64,000 bases of DNA from Zygnema cylindricum (lineage: Eukaryota; Streptophyta; Zygnematophyceae; Zygnematales; Zygnemataceae): contig JBBHKE010000303.1 in the NCBI GenBank assembly GCA_037447655.1, forward strand, positions 208,563 through 272,562, written 5' to 3'. A model generated the notes under the pieces. It saw only the letters and a list, made by a program, of their open reading frames with translations. It did no database searches and had not been told where the DNA came from. A program made the position numbers and the translations under genes. Shown piece by piece: positions 39,241 through 51,548 of this stretch; positions within the stretch are counted from its first letter, which is position 1; each line of letters begins with the position of its first letter.

Positions 39241-41649
39241 GGAGTATCCAAGCGTCCAGAAGAGTGGTACAGGGATTAGGATTGGCAACCATCTGGGTGG
39301 CCGCTTCGGCTGCCTGTGCAGTCTGCAGGTGGTTGACATAGGCCCTGCCTTGGGCCTGAAGTTTTATATCCATGGTGAAATTGGGGGTGAGAGGAGCTGC
39401 GGCTGCGGCAACCAGGTCGGCTGCTGCCTGAAGAGCCTCGGCGTCCAGAGCCGGATCCGATATTTTGATACTAGGAGCCATCAACAAAGGTTGACGCTTC
39501 TTATAATCGGCTAAAGCTCATCCAGCTAGATAATTGACCATCATTGGGAACAGAGTGGTTTCAAAATCTGCTGGGATGCCCCCCCCCCTGTATTTGTTGA
39601 TTTCAGACTGCGTGAAGGGTTTCCACAGCAGTTCGAAATCAGAGAAAGCAATTCTAGAGTTGTCCCCGGTGAAGATTCGGACGTCTCCCATTTTCTTTTC
39701 TTCTTCGGTAAGATTGGTGAACCTTGGTGGACGCTTGTCCGGTCGGGCTGACAAACTGAGCCGGTGAGATTGCTCCAGGATCTGCTACCTCGAGATCAGA
39801 ACCGGTCCCTCCTCCGATGGGAAGGGCGGTTGTACCAGCAATGGTTCCCCCCCCCACTGAGGAAGGTCTCGTCCTTGAAAAAGTGGGATAGTCGTCTGCT
39901 CCTCTATATCCAAGAGAGGCGGGTGCTTGACAGAGAACTTCCTCTTCCGATGGTATGTGAAGACGAGGTCTAGGTCCCTGGGGAATGGTTAAAGGCGGAG
40001 AAGGTGAGGACTGGAAGCTTGGAGGAGAAGGGGACTGTTTCTTGAAAGGAGACTGCTTCTAAGGCTGCCTCTGGGAATCTTCGGGGCTGCCTCTGGGAAT
40101 CTTCGGGAAGAGGAGTTCCAGAACTAGAGGATGGCGAATGTTTGTGAGGATGCGAGTAGACGTTGGGTTTGTGGGGTAGGCGAAGCGGACCGGGTGACCC
40201 ACGGACTACTCTCGCGGGAGAAATGGATTGCGAGGGGGAAGAGGCGTGAGGTGGTGATGGAGGAGGAGTGGTAAGTGCGAGGGAAATGTGTAGTCCCCGG
40301 TCGGGTTGTAGCTGCACCACGGCCTCCAAGGTAGAAGATCCCGCGACCGAGACAAATGTAGGGAGATCTGTAGCCGTGGCTACCGGATTACTCGACAAAT
40401 CTGCACCCAACCCCTCTTTGTTAGGCCATGTTGTTTCCTCCCCTTCCCGCTAAAGAGGAGATTCTGGTCTCAGTTCTGGTGAAGTCTTGGTATCTCGCGT
40501 GACAGGAGGAGTTGCCTGATCCAGAGGTTGTACTTCCGTCGCGGGACTTGTTATAGGAGGAGGTGCTACCTGTCCACTAAGGATTCCCCCAGATCTCCAT
40601 CTAGCCTCCCGTATCAGGATCAGCTCCTGTTCCAATGCTCTCCTCCTTTCCTCTTCAAGAGCATCCCAATCTATTGCGACGGGTCCGGCCCCCGCCGTAG
40701 CCTTATCTTGCGATCGCAGGATCTCAACCAATTTCTGGGTGCTGCTCACCACACCCGAGAGATCCGCAATCCCCAAGCCGGGTACCTCGGGGTCCGTAGG
40801 CCTTGAACGCCATAGTCCTTTGGATGGTCGGACAACTGGTGCGCAAGGAGACATAGAACTTGGGGAAATTGAGGCAGAAGGAAAGAACGGCTCTTCTTTG
40901 ATTAGGGGAGCAAATCGACCTTTGCTGTCCCGATGGTTGAACCGGAAATCTCTCTTAGGCTCAGGTATCTTCCGCTTGCTACTCCCTTCCCTGGTCCGGC
41001 CCCGAGAAGTTGCTCTGCCCCTAGAAGGTCTACTGGTAGCAGTTTCCTGAGATATGGTGGGCTGTTGTCGTGCAGTAGACGGCATCTCCGGTTGCTCTCG
41101 GGCTGAGATGGGAGAGCCACTCTCGGACGAGCTACTCAGGATCTCCACTACTCCTCCCACTGGGCGTATAATCCGGGCTCGGTCGCTTCTGGCAACCCGC
41201 TGCACCAGCTCCTTCTTAACCTTCAACTCATGAATATTGTGAAGGGCTAGAATCTCCTTACGACTGGATCGGGTAGGATCCGACAAGAGTTCAGGATCCA
41301 TGTATGTCTCCACTATTGGAGCCTTGGATCTGGTATAACGTACCACCTCGGAAGGGTGGCCTAGGACCGCTTCCTTGTGTGCGAAACCCTTTCTACGAGA
41401 TCGAGGAGATAAAGGTTGTCTTTCTACCTTCCCCGTGGCCCTAGCCTTGGCGGCCTCGGACAACGTCGGAAAGTTTTTAGGGGAAAAGACTGGAGGAGGT
41501 GGAGGTGAGGGTTGCCTCTCTGTCAGCTTCGGAGGAGTCTCGACGACAACTTGATTGGGCATCATCCCCTTAAGAAACTGTTCAATGTTCAAAGCAGAGG
41601 TGAAAGGGACCGATTCCTCAGGCACCTGGGACTCTTCCTCTTGTGCCAC
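39241..41649 (-). pseudogene. Gypsy-D gag-like region
   Basis: The segment 40450-41649 is one open frame of 399 codons rich in Pro, Ser and Arg (PSPPPPPVFSPKNFPTLSEA, SRPSRGRATSRGRTREGSSK), followed by 39970-40410 and a capsid-like piece at 39518-39754 (RIFTGDNSRIAFSDFELLWK). The open frame of 40450-41649 begins at a GTG codon; I see no upstream in-frame ATG, so the real start is unknown. No CCHC knuckle was seen. Placed as gag by position and by the capsid-like piece. Confidence 0.5.
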
Positions 41650-42871
41650 CTCTTCTAGTCTTTCCTCTTCTTCCGGACTAACACCGAAAGATCCTTATCC
41701 GGAGCTTCTCCTCCGCCCATGACTTACACGAGCAGATGAGCTAGATCCCTCGGACAAAATACACTACCCTAAGCAGCTATCCACTTAAACAAAAGGGGAC
41801 GGGGCTTTTTCAGTACTGTGCTACTCCGTTGGAAGCCCACTAAATGCCACACTCCCAACTACTCTCCAAAGAATAGGAAGGAAATGAGAATCGTCCGATC
41901 CTTTCCGCAAAAACTCCGGACAAACCTAAAGATGACCACAAGAGTGTGCAAATAACTCCCACGAAGAAATATAGAAATAATAAATATTTGGTTTTGAGAT
42001 TAAACAATATCACCTTGCCCCAAAGAATGGAATTAAAGATAGAAATGAATGATAATGGTGAAGCGAATTCACATACCGCGGAGTGCAACGATGACCAAAC
42101 TCAGCAGAAGAAACCTCTCCCAATGGCCCCAAAGACCGGTATGAGTCTCCCTCAACCCTCCCGGTTCCACCGCAAGGATCCGACAAGACTCTTCTTTGTT
42201 TCAAACAACGAAAGTCCAAACCGCCCAAAGAGGAGATAGTGCCAACTACCCACCCGTGCTATGGTCTCCACAAAAGACAATCCAAAACAAAGATGGCAAT
42301 AGAGTCAACGACACAATGCAACCGTTCTCCAACAGAAAGATTGATTTTAATTCTTTGGGGTTTTTCTGAAGAGACAGTACTGAAAAAGCAACCTTTCTCC
42401 TTCGGCCCCAAGTGCCTTATACAATTAGAGTTCGTCCTACTGCAAGTTCCAAAGTCAAAGCAATTTAACAAGCCAATCAGCGGCCAGCAATTGTTATCGT
42501 CCGTACATAAGACAAAACAGACTGTACTACATTCAGGGCTAAAATATAGACGATTGGTTTCGGCTGAATTGGAGGCCGAAGGTCCTTCTATAATACACAA
42601 AATGGAAACAAAGTTCTGACTTGACGTGAAACCGCCTAACTTTGTCCCTTCGTCATAAATGCTTTGCCCGGTGGTTGGGCCTGAACTAACATCATACTGA
42701 CAGCTAACAGCAAGATCTACGGGATAATCCCAAATGTGACGTGTTGTTCTCTAAGGTATCCCTCTACTAGAGCTACATAGAACACACACTATAATGGATC
42801 TAACTCCTCAGTTCGACCTCCGTTTAAGGTGAACTAAAGTGTGTAGAGTTCCAGGATGAAAATAGAAAGAT
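41650..42871. other. Unassigned interval between two Gypsy elements
   Basis: No domain recognised. By position it should contain the 5' LTR and leader of Gypsy D, but I found no repeat partner or primer site. Confidence 0.4.
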
Positions 42872-44165
42872 ATGATCCGGCTGATTGTCCTCTTCTTTCT
42901 TCGTACGCTGGAGTTCGTACAAAGTGGGAAGAAGCCCCGGAACTCCTGGAAGTGCAAATGTGCCGAAGATGCACACGCGTTTGACAAGACAGACTATCCT
43001 CCTGCATTTTGTCTTAACATCTTTGGCCAGCCGTTACGTGCACTCCCTATACTAGTCGCATATCCACACTCCCATGCATATTCACATAATGGACCGGGTA
43101 TGCTTCAAAACACTCATACAGACAGTCTAGAAGAACTTACTGTTGCGGATAGAGAACTTCTCCTCCATTTCATTACACGCTCTACCGCTGCCCCAAAACT
43201 CACTGAGCGACAACGCTGCACTTTACTTGGTCGTGTTATGGATCCTCAGTCCCTAGCATTTGTCTTGGGCATAGGGTTTGGAGCCAGTCGATACGCACTG
43301 AATCACCCGTCTCAATCGGCTGGGGGGGGGATACACCATTCAAACACAATGCTTCGAAATCCTCACCTTCTCTCTAAGGTACAACTTTTCAGCTCTCTCT
43401 TTTCCTCCTTCCGCCAAGTCTAACACAAATCACACTATTTATGATTTCTTGGAACCTAGTCACATGAGTTGGTCCATCCCAGCATACACAGCGGCTAGAT
43501 CTTCAATACCACTACAAGCAGTCCCACACTCGACAGCTGCATTTCCATCTAGAAGATGGCATCATGCAGTCAATTGTTCGCATCAGCCCCCAGTTGAATA
43601 TGAGCTGGGACAGTCTTTAGTCGCGGATGAGCAGCTAGCATTTGCACATGCAATGGAAGCCATTACCATCAACGCACCTGAAAAACCAACGTGGAAATTC
43701 GGGATAGGACTAACGGAACCGGAACACGAACTATTAAAGAGAGTCATAAACTAACACAAAGACGCGTTGGCTTACTCCATGAAAGATCTAGGTCGACACA
43801 CCACCTACAGAATGTCCATTGACCTAGAAGATGACAAACCCATATTCAAACCAAAACATCGTCTATCACAAACTGAATGGGAAGCAGTGGACAAAGGATG
43901 CGCAGAGTTAGAAGAGGCAGGACTGATTTATAGATCAGACTTCACCTTTGCGGCGCATACCGTCATGCCTCGTAAAAAAGACGCAGAGGGGAATTTCACA
44001 GAGCGTTTCATGTGCGGGGACTTTCGAGAACTAAATTCTCGTACAATCCACGACCGACATCCAATGCCTTTGGCGGAGGACATTTTTGATCACGTCGGAG
44101 GGGCTAAATATTTCAGCATTCTGGATCTACGACAAGGGTTTACCCAAATTATATTGGGGTTCTGA
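42872..44165 (+). pseudogene. Gypsy element E fragment: unknown N-terminal part and RT fingers
   Basis: Three nearly contiguous frames (42872-43423, 43449-43754, 43767-44165). The last is the start of a Gypsy RT: KPIFKPKHRLSQTEWEAVDK, ELEEAGLIYRSDFTFAAHTV, MCGDFRELNSRTIHDRHPMP, YFSILDLRQGFTQI, and then it breaks off just before the catalytic region. The two upstream frames are separated by single stops (for example TAA before HKDALAYSMKDLGRH). They show no protease or gag signature that I recognise. The strand is opposite to Gypsy D, so this is a separate insertion. Confidence 0.7.
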
Positions 44166-45857
44166 TTGTCAAGGGGTCAATCATTTGGGTTTATATCAAG
44201 TTGGAGTCGGCACTATCTAGATTAGCTTCCTTTGGACCTGCGAATTCTGTGTGGCAATGGAGCCCATAGAATTTCAGTCTTAGGGGGATGTAAGTTCGCC
44301 CAGTGCTACATTGCCTATCTAGTCATTGCTTCAGCCTCTATAGAGGAACACCCAGCTCATATAGAGTAAAGGTGGGTTGTATAAAAGTAGGACTTAGTGA
44401 ATTTGATTTTTAGGAACAAATGATATGAAAACTGTACACTCAGTTTTATGTAATTTCATTTCTACATATCTCACAGATTTGTGAGCGGAATTGATTGAAA
44501 TTTTTTGTGTGTGTTTCTTTGTATGTTATCTACACTGTGGAAAATTTTCAGGACGTTTGGAGCATTTTTCTAAAAGTTGTAGGCTGTCAAATTTTCTGTT
44601 CAGCCATTGGTATTTGTGGAAGCTTCCTCTCTTGATTTGTTCTACAATGACTACTGCTGCATCTTCTTCATCTTCAATACCATCACTTGTCTCAAAACAA
44701 CAAAAACAAAGTAGCAAGACTAAGTTTCGGTTACATGCAAAAGTACCCTTAGAAATGTGACGGTTAAACACGTGGCGGGAACTTGTGACGGTTGTGGACG
44801 ACTTCAAAGACAATAGGTGACACCTAAAAAAAATATTGACGGTAAGAAACGTTTAGTTTTTTGAGATATTTTAGATGTTTGGGGCTTTGTGACATTATGA
44901 CGTTATGCTCAATCATGATAACATTAACGTCACTAGTACCAAAACTTTCCGCCATGGCTTCACAACTTCCGTAGGGTACATCCCCATGTAATCGATACTT
45001 TGAAAAGTATTTTGGACTGTAGTAAAGTGTTCCGTACTACTTTGAAAAGCGTCACAATCTGTGAAAAACTTTGGAATGTGACGGGTGTTGATGTGGGTAC
45101 AACTTGCGACGATTGGAAACAACTACGAAACTTACTATGAATGATGACGTACGCAAAAAATACTACGGTTGTAGATGTCTACAATACACGTGGCAATTGG
45201 TGACGTCTCAAAAACTAACGACGGATGTACACGTCTACAATGACAAATGGTGTCACAACTTTCGCCACATCACATGACATCTGCGGATTTCCAAACCTTG
45301 GCGAAATGACATTGGTTGTGAAAGACCCCGGGAAAAAAAAAAAACGTACAGGTCGCAAAGCGACATTGTTTTTTTTTTTTAAGCGTCCTAAAATTCTCCA
45401 CGCGTGTGGCGGCTGCGTGGGCCGTTTTTCATTTGTTGTATGGGAGATACTTTCCCTGAAATCCACTCGCGAGACGATTTTTGATGAAATATTTTGACGG
45501 GTTAGATTCTCTTGCCCGTAGGGTCAATAAAAGGAAAACGCCAAAATTCATTAACATGATGACAAACACGAAGTACATTCAAAGTATCGACTTGACGTTT
45601 GTTGTACTTTTAAATAATTGATTTTTTTATACGGCTTAAGCATTTCTCGTATGGAACTGCGTTTTGGGTGAAAACGACAGATTAAAGTCGATACTTTAAT
45701 ACATGGGGACGTACCTTTACTAATTTTTTTTTCACTCGACATACCCTCAAACTATATCCGGAGGTAGTAAAAAAAAAAATACAGCTCTTTCATTTCGAAG
45801 AGAGGAGGCTTTGTGACAGAGAGGGGAAGCGACAACGGCGTATAATTTTGAAAATGA
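44166..45857. other. Interval with dispersed repeat similarity, no gene
   Basis: Short frames only. Several stretches resemble 9560-9980, and cgacgtaac/gtgacg-type words recur. The end joins the RT-linked remnant at 45858-46150 and is probably its 3' part. Confidence 0.45.
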
Positions 45858-46150
45858 CCCCATGAATGAAAATGGAAGTCCGAGATACACTTTGCAATTG
45901 ACACACGTTGACAATAGAACGCATCCGAAAGACTTGGTGGAGGACTCCTTGGACCCCGGGATTCAAACATTTATCGCGCACAATGACGAAGGAAATCGTC
46001 GAAAGACTTGTCCAAATGTCCAAAAATCTCCCTTGCAAATGGAACAAACTAGTCCGACGAGTCACAGTGAGCGTAGTTTTTTTTTTTTGTAGTCGCTGCG
46101 TCTCAAGCCGCCACATCCGTATGCAAAGCTGCGCAAGAAGAAATGTGTGT
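45858..46150 (-). pseudogene. Second RT-linked C-terminal fragment
   Basis: Reading the minus strand across a stop gives FAREIFGHLDKSFDDFLRHC, then MFESRGPRSPPPSLSDAFYC and QRVSIA. It lines up with MAVEIFGCLGVALDAFLRTC, AFERRGPGSPPSSVLTSFYR and QRLSVALQ of the fragment at 23168-23758. Upstream the AARHVGVAA-type part is degraded. Two copies of one decayed mobile family thus lie in the window. Confidence 0.5.
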
Positions 46151-48875
46151 CCCATTTGAATTTGTGGGGACCACATCGTCAAGCGTCCTCCCTCAACATG
46201 AAAAAAAAGAAAGCCTCCTCCCACACCATGAAGAAAAACTAAGCGTCCTCCCAAACCATGAAGAAAAACGAAGTCAACTTGAGGGCTTCACAACCCTTAG
46301 ATTGGGGCTGGCGCGGAAGTATATTAGAAACTTCTTGTTTGACAGTGTTGCCCGCCTCGGCAACATCAACTGGTTGGTTGCAAACACACTAGGGGGGCCC
46401 TTAAAAGCATTAGGTGATGTCATGCCGCAAGACGTCAGCGAATATTATAGTGGATTCTTATACTAATTGGGGTATAAGGGAATATTAAGGTCGGTGGCGA
46501 AGTGTTCAGTTGAAGATACGGACGGAACTAAGGTCGTACCATGTTACCGGCATGAAATCAGATTGTGGTACGGCATCGGATTTCGCGAATTCGAACGGCT
46601 CCAAGCTTGACATCTTAGGGACTCAAACGGTTACATACCTGACACATGTCCAAGTCGTGAACCCTCGGAGGTTCATGCATTATTTTTGTAGCGTAGGGAG
46701 GGTTTTCATCCTCGAGGTGTAGATGTAAGGCTTCCCGAGGCGGCCACGTAGCGGCCACCTCTAGAAACTGGCAGCGTTTGTACATAGAAAGCTGCTTGCT
46801 CATAGACATATAGGAATTAGTTTAGCTGTACGAGAGGCGACAGCATAGGATAAAGCGTAGGATTAGTTGTAAATTACAGCACGGGAATCCAACATTGGAG
46901 AGTTGTCGCTTTCTGGCAATCTGCATTCTTGGGATTTGTCGAACCTTTTTGTTACAGTTGGAATTTTCGGCGGATATTTAGTATCTGTTAGTGGTTGAGT
47001 TAGGGTCTCTGACTCTGAATCCTTAGTCTCTGGCTAGCTGTTGTCTCTGAGTTTTTCCGATCTCTCTTTTCTGTACTAAAGTCCTTACCTAATCTACCGG
47101 CTCAAGCCAGCCTGTAAGGTTTCCCTCCAGACCGTCTCTCCCTTGTCGTGGTTTATGAATTCTGGCGTGTGAACCTTGTGCTTTATTGTTGTTTGTGCGC
47201 GGTTTCTGCCGGCTGCCGCTCTTTTCCCCTAACTTGGGGAGTGTCGGTTTTCTCGGAGTCTTCATCCGGTTGAGGGGAGTCTGTTGCATGCTAGTTGGAC
47301 TCTTGTAGGGAATATTGAAGACTTCAGGGCCTAGTGGCTACTGTTGCAAATATTAATTCCATCCTTTTTTCCTCTTTACCTACTAAACTTGTCTTTATAC
47401 TTTTATTTGTTTTCTTGTGCTGTTTCATTAATATTTCTGTTGGTATATATTTGCCTCTGGTTTTAGCGTACATATGTGCGGTCCATACATTTCCGGCAAC
47501 GCTAATTGGGTGTGATGTATGTCATTTAACGATTGTATGCACATGCACGACAGATTGATAATTGATATATCGAATTTATCGCGATATGATTTTACCCGAT
47601 ACACAACATTACTACAAAGCCATAAAAAGTAAAGGAAGATTTTATAATTGTGAAAAACATGCAAAGGAACAATCCGCCTATTAGTACCAGTACCATTCGC
47701 AAGAAGTTGAGGATTTACTTACGTGCAAATGTGTTTGCTAAATTAGTATATCAAAAAGAAGGGTCACATGATTGCTAAAACAAAGAGACGTGCATATTGT
47801 GCAAAAACAATCAAAAATACTACATACTGTTACTATATACTGTCAAGCCGTACAATACGGGTATCTCGTGTGTAGTCCACATATTGCACAAGAACAATAT
47901 AGTGTTACCAATTGTTTTCGCACATTAAACCCATGCATAGATGTGGAACACCTTTTGCATTGACTGCACAAGATCCTCGTCTTAATAATTCCATACTTCA
48001 TTACCTTATTGGTACAAAGTATCTTGCTTTACAAATTGAAGGTAGAAGCGAATTGTTTTCATAATCGTGTTTGAACGTAGTTCAATCATAAAAAAAAACT
48101 ATGTTGATGAGGGTTTTAATCCCAAAAAGATCAAACAGGAACGGATTTTTAAACCTCCAAAACACACCAAAAAAACAACTGTTTTCGAGTTGAATAGATG
48201 AATGTTATAGTAATTATTTTACGGTGAAATTTAAAAACTCAGAATATGGCATGCTTGGATTCGTATGATCCAAAAATTATCCGACACAATAAAAAGCAAA
48301 CAAAAAAAAAACCATATGAAAGAATGAAGTAAACTCGTATAGAGATTGATCTTTACATTTTCTAATAAAGAACAGTCAAAGGGGCAACCCCGTGATCTGA
48401 TTCAAATGAAATGAAATGAAATCTATAGACAGCATTCGGCTAAGCAAAGGATGGCGTTTCTATTCCACTACAAAAAAATATATATATCCTGAAAAAAATC
48501 GAATCTTTAAAAACTAAACCACCTGTATGCCTGAATGAAACATCGAAATAACTCTCTCCAAATGCCTCTAATAATCAAATTTTCTTCCTACTAGTGGTAG
48601 ATAGCTATGCGTACAACAGTCAAATACCTATCTAAACCTCGTCAACATGCTTTATGCAAAATAAATATTTAGAATCACGTCGTAGACTCAACAGAATATA
48701 TTCGACCACTGAGGCCATTTTAGTCATCCAGAAAAAAAGAATTTGAAAACTAAAAGCCAGTAGCTGACACCTAAAAACAAACAACCTTCACCTTCGAACT
48801 GACGCATAAGTCAGCTATCTCTTCAAGAAGGATTTTCACTAACTTTGTCCTTTTCCGCCTCCAAGACGTGTCCAA
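46151..48875. other. Gene-free interval
   Basis: No supported coding region. It has one end of a hAT-like element (47556-47612), and 46190-46270 repeats a catgaagaaaaac unit. Confidence 0.5.
47556..47612. repeat. hAT-like element end, remnant
   Basis: tgataattgatatatcgaat, then ttatcgcgatatg and acccgatacacaacatta, resembling the right end of the elements at 12103-14995 and 61778-62198. Confidence 0.55.
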
Positions 48876-49578
48876 TCACGTCAAAGCATCCAACATACAG
48901 CAGCAGCAGAGTGCAGCCAAACTGCAAGTAAAACAAAATAGATATATACATTCTCAGGTGTGATCAACCACATGTGTGGCAGAAAGTACACATGCCTAAA
49001 CGCAAAAGAACACCAAAATTTACCTACCTCTCTCGAACACTTACAAAGATCATCACCATCTAAATAGAAACCTCACCAGACCAGCCTCCTGTGCAGCTTA
49101 TTTCTAATGTGCGAAAACAATTGCAAACGCTATAAGTGGTTACCGCGTTCTACACGAGTATTAAACCCGAAAATGCCGTACAGGGCAATCACAAATAGCA
49201 TTTTCAACTACTATCACACATCCAAACTCTGATTTTAACACGTCCTTTGGACCTGATTTAAACAAAAATCTCATCACCCGTACGTTTGACCTAATCTAGA
49301 CAAAAATCTCAGCAAAACATTTAGTGAAATACTTACCAAGCTTCACAGCATCCACCACCTCCTCCTCCTCCTCCTCTCCGTGGTCCTTGATCCACGACCA
49401 TTACGTTAGGAGGTGGAGGATAGTATCCTTGTCCGTACCCTGGAGGAGGTGGTCCGTACCCTGGAGGAGGTGGCCCGTACCCTGGAGGCGGTGGTCCGTA
49501 CGGTCCTGGTCCGTACCCTGGAGGCGGTCCGTATCCTTGAGGAGGAGGAGCACCGACAGGTGGCGGATAATGCGACAT
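48876..49578 (-). CDS. CYSTM-family Cys-rich transmembrane peptide, two exons
   Basis: Exon 1 is 49578-49337 (ATG at 49578), donor CTTG|GTAAGT. Exon 2 is 48921-48876, acceptor TTGCAG|TTTGG, stop TGA. The 95-residue product starts MSHYPPPVGAPPPQGYGPPP and continues with repeats of the form GYGPPPP, then a Gly run. The splice creates CCEACLAALCCCCMLDALT, the diagnostic Cys-rich membrane module of the CYSTM family (CLAALCCCCLLDAC type). Family members are plasma-membrane-associated small proteins linked to stress tolerance. Without the 46-nt second exon the gene would look like a truncated proline-rich frame. The TGA follows ALT, slightly earlier than in relatives ending in CF. Confidence 0.9.
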
Positions 49579-51201
49579 TTGTACGAATTGTGACTTGACG
49601 AAGCGTTTTTCGGAAGAGAACGAAAGACAGGAGGAGCGAAAGGAAAAATTAGAGAGTTACACTTTTGAAAGAGTAAACGTTGAGGAGAGAAACTGACTAT
49701 TTGTCGGAGGGGAGGATTTAAAGTGAGATCTGTATGGATGGATTTGAATAAAATCCGAGTGTACTTTCCCGTCCCTTTCAAAAGATTCGCGTGTCAAGGC
49801 CGTTTATCTGACAGTTTTTATGTACTTTCGTACAATGGTGTATCGGTAATTTTCCCTTTTCTCAAATCCGATAGCGGATATATAGATTTTGATATCGGCT
49901 AAGTGGCAGTAAATATCGATGTATCGCTCTCGAATATTACCGCCAATTTACTGGATATTTTGGAACCAATACCGATATCTGACAGGTGAGGGTTTGATTT
50001 TTGTTTTCACAGTTCAAAAGTAGGCGTTTCAATTGTAGGCCTTTTGTCGGCGCCTTTATCGTAAGTTGTGTTATGGCTTTTCATGTGATCTTCTTAGATC
50101 GCTACTTTGATCACAGACCGCCCGATCGTCCGAATCTGACGGTTTAAATAAAAAATACCTCAAAACTCACAGAAAAATATTTTTTTGTCCGAATGTTTTT
50201 CAAAATTTAGACATGACGTTTAATTCTCTATCGAACGATGTGCAACTCAACCCTGTTACTATTTTATTTCATTTTGTGGCCAATACAATATGGGTCTTAA
50301 GGGTATATTGTATTTTTGGCGTACAATAGGCATATTGTATGGACGACTTTCACCTACTTTTGAACTATGGTTTTTACGTTTTCTTTTGCAGTTTTTTTTC
50401 GGTTTCCTTTTGGCTTTTTCCTTCATTTGCAGATGTTTTACCATCTGGCTTTCTTGACAAATTTTTCTACGATTTTTTTTCTCATCATATTCTTTTCTCT
50501 TTGTAGCTGTTGTATAGTTCTACTGGCAGAGTTGAGAAACGGTTGGAAATTTTGTCTTTCCGGCACATTCTTCTTGAACAGTTTTCAAATAGAATATCCT
50601 TATGACGAATGCGACTATGCTTTTTTGCCTTGTTTTCATTTATTACTCTTGTCATCGATGAGTACTTTAAGGATTGGGCTTCAGAATAAGAATAACGTAC
50701 GAGATGAAGAATGATGTTAACAACACACATTCAGAGTCGACCATTCACATGCACAAGAGAAAAAAAATTGACCATTGTTGGAACCAAATAAGTGGAAAAA
50801 GTAAGATTAAGCCATCATCATCACCACAAAAAAGAAGAAATTGACTCCAACGAAGATCCTGACGGATCCTGACGAGCGAATATTTTTTTATCATGTACAT
50901 CTGGACGAGTTAATTAAATCATCACATCCAATCGCCATCAAGTGGCGGTTCATGATGCTTCCAAATCACGAAAATGGTTACTGCAGCACATTTGTAACAT
51001 CTTTAGTTTAAACCCACGTTACCCACAACCGCTTCTTAACTCCTCCAGTTAGTGGGACGACAATTTTGTCAAGGTACAAAAAAACTTTAACAGGCCGAGA
51101 ATTATTTTTCGCAAATTTCCTATCCTCTTCTACGCCATGACCTGCATTTAACACTAATTCTATTCCTGGTTTGTTACACTATCTGACACAAAATAGTGTC
51201 A
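49579..51201. other. CYSTM 5' region and gene-free DNA
   Basis: Pyrimidine-rich leader on the minus strand up to about 49740 with a weak TATA-like TTTAAAT near 49715. Beyond that no gene is supported. Confidence 0.45.
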
Positions 51202-51335
51202 ACACCACTGATTATTTTCGTTAACGTTTATTCTTCAAAGATTAGTCCCCTAATTCAAAACTTAATCAGAGTTAAAAACAGTAACCTAAACCCAACGCTA
51301 AGAAACTCTTTACTTTCATAGCAATTCACGGTGTA
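51202..51335. mobile_element. Short TIR-A element
   Basis: Left end acaccactgattattttcg, right end catagcaattcacggtgta. It is followed after 10 bp by another copy, giving the near-palindromic junction GGTGTAGCTG-T-CCAGCTACACC. Confidence 0.6.
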
Positions 51336-51345
51336 GCTGTCCAGC

Positions 51346-51548
51346 TACACCACTCATCGTTATTAGTGTTAATAACACTCATTCAGTCGCGACTTTTTTT
51401 GGCCAAAAACCACAAAATAGAATTAACAACAATATTTAAGGACGTTGACTACAATCTGCCACGTCTCCTCGCACTAAATTAGTATTATTAATTCTAATTT
51501 CGCATTAACACTAATAAATCTTTAACGCTAATAACTATGAGCGGTGTA
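51346..51548. mobile_element. TA-target MITE (TIR-A family), 203 bp
   Basis: TACACCACTCATCGTTATTAG to CTAATAACTATGAGCGGTGTA. Same length as the type copy, with the shared core caatctgccacgtctcctcg. Confidence 0.8.

Larger units (their letters stand above)
37461..41649 (-). mobile_element. Ty3/Gypsy retrotransposon D with PHD finger, internally deleted
   Basis: Minus-strand order: long proline/serine-rich gag (41649-about 39500), a capsid-like part, then directly the end of RNase H (near 39130-39230), integrase zinc region and core (38880-37985), integrase C-terminal domain and a PHD finger (37461-37640). Protease and reverse transcriptase are missing between gag and RNase H, so this is a deletion derivative. 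Frameshifts occur throughout. LTRs were not identified. Confidence 0.8.

Noticed and set aside
46143-46466. Plus-strand frame of 107 codons with HEEKLSVLPNHEEKRS
   Set aside because: Its repeats come from a catgaagaaaaac tandem motif next to an RT-linked remnant. No domain and no splice context.
49324-49593. Plus-strand Arg/Trp-rich frame opposite the CYSTM gene
   Set aside because: It is the antisense of the GYGPPPP-type repeats of CYSTM exon 1.
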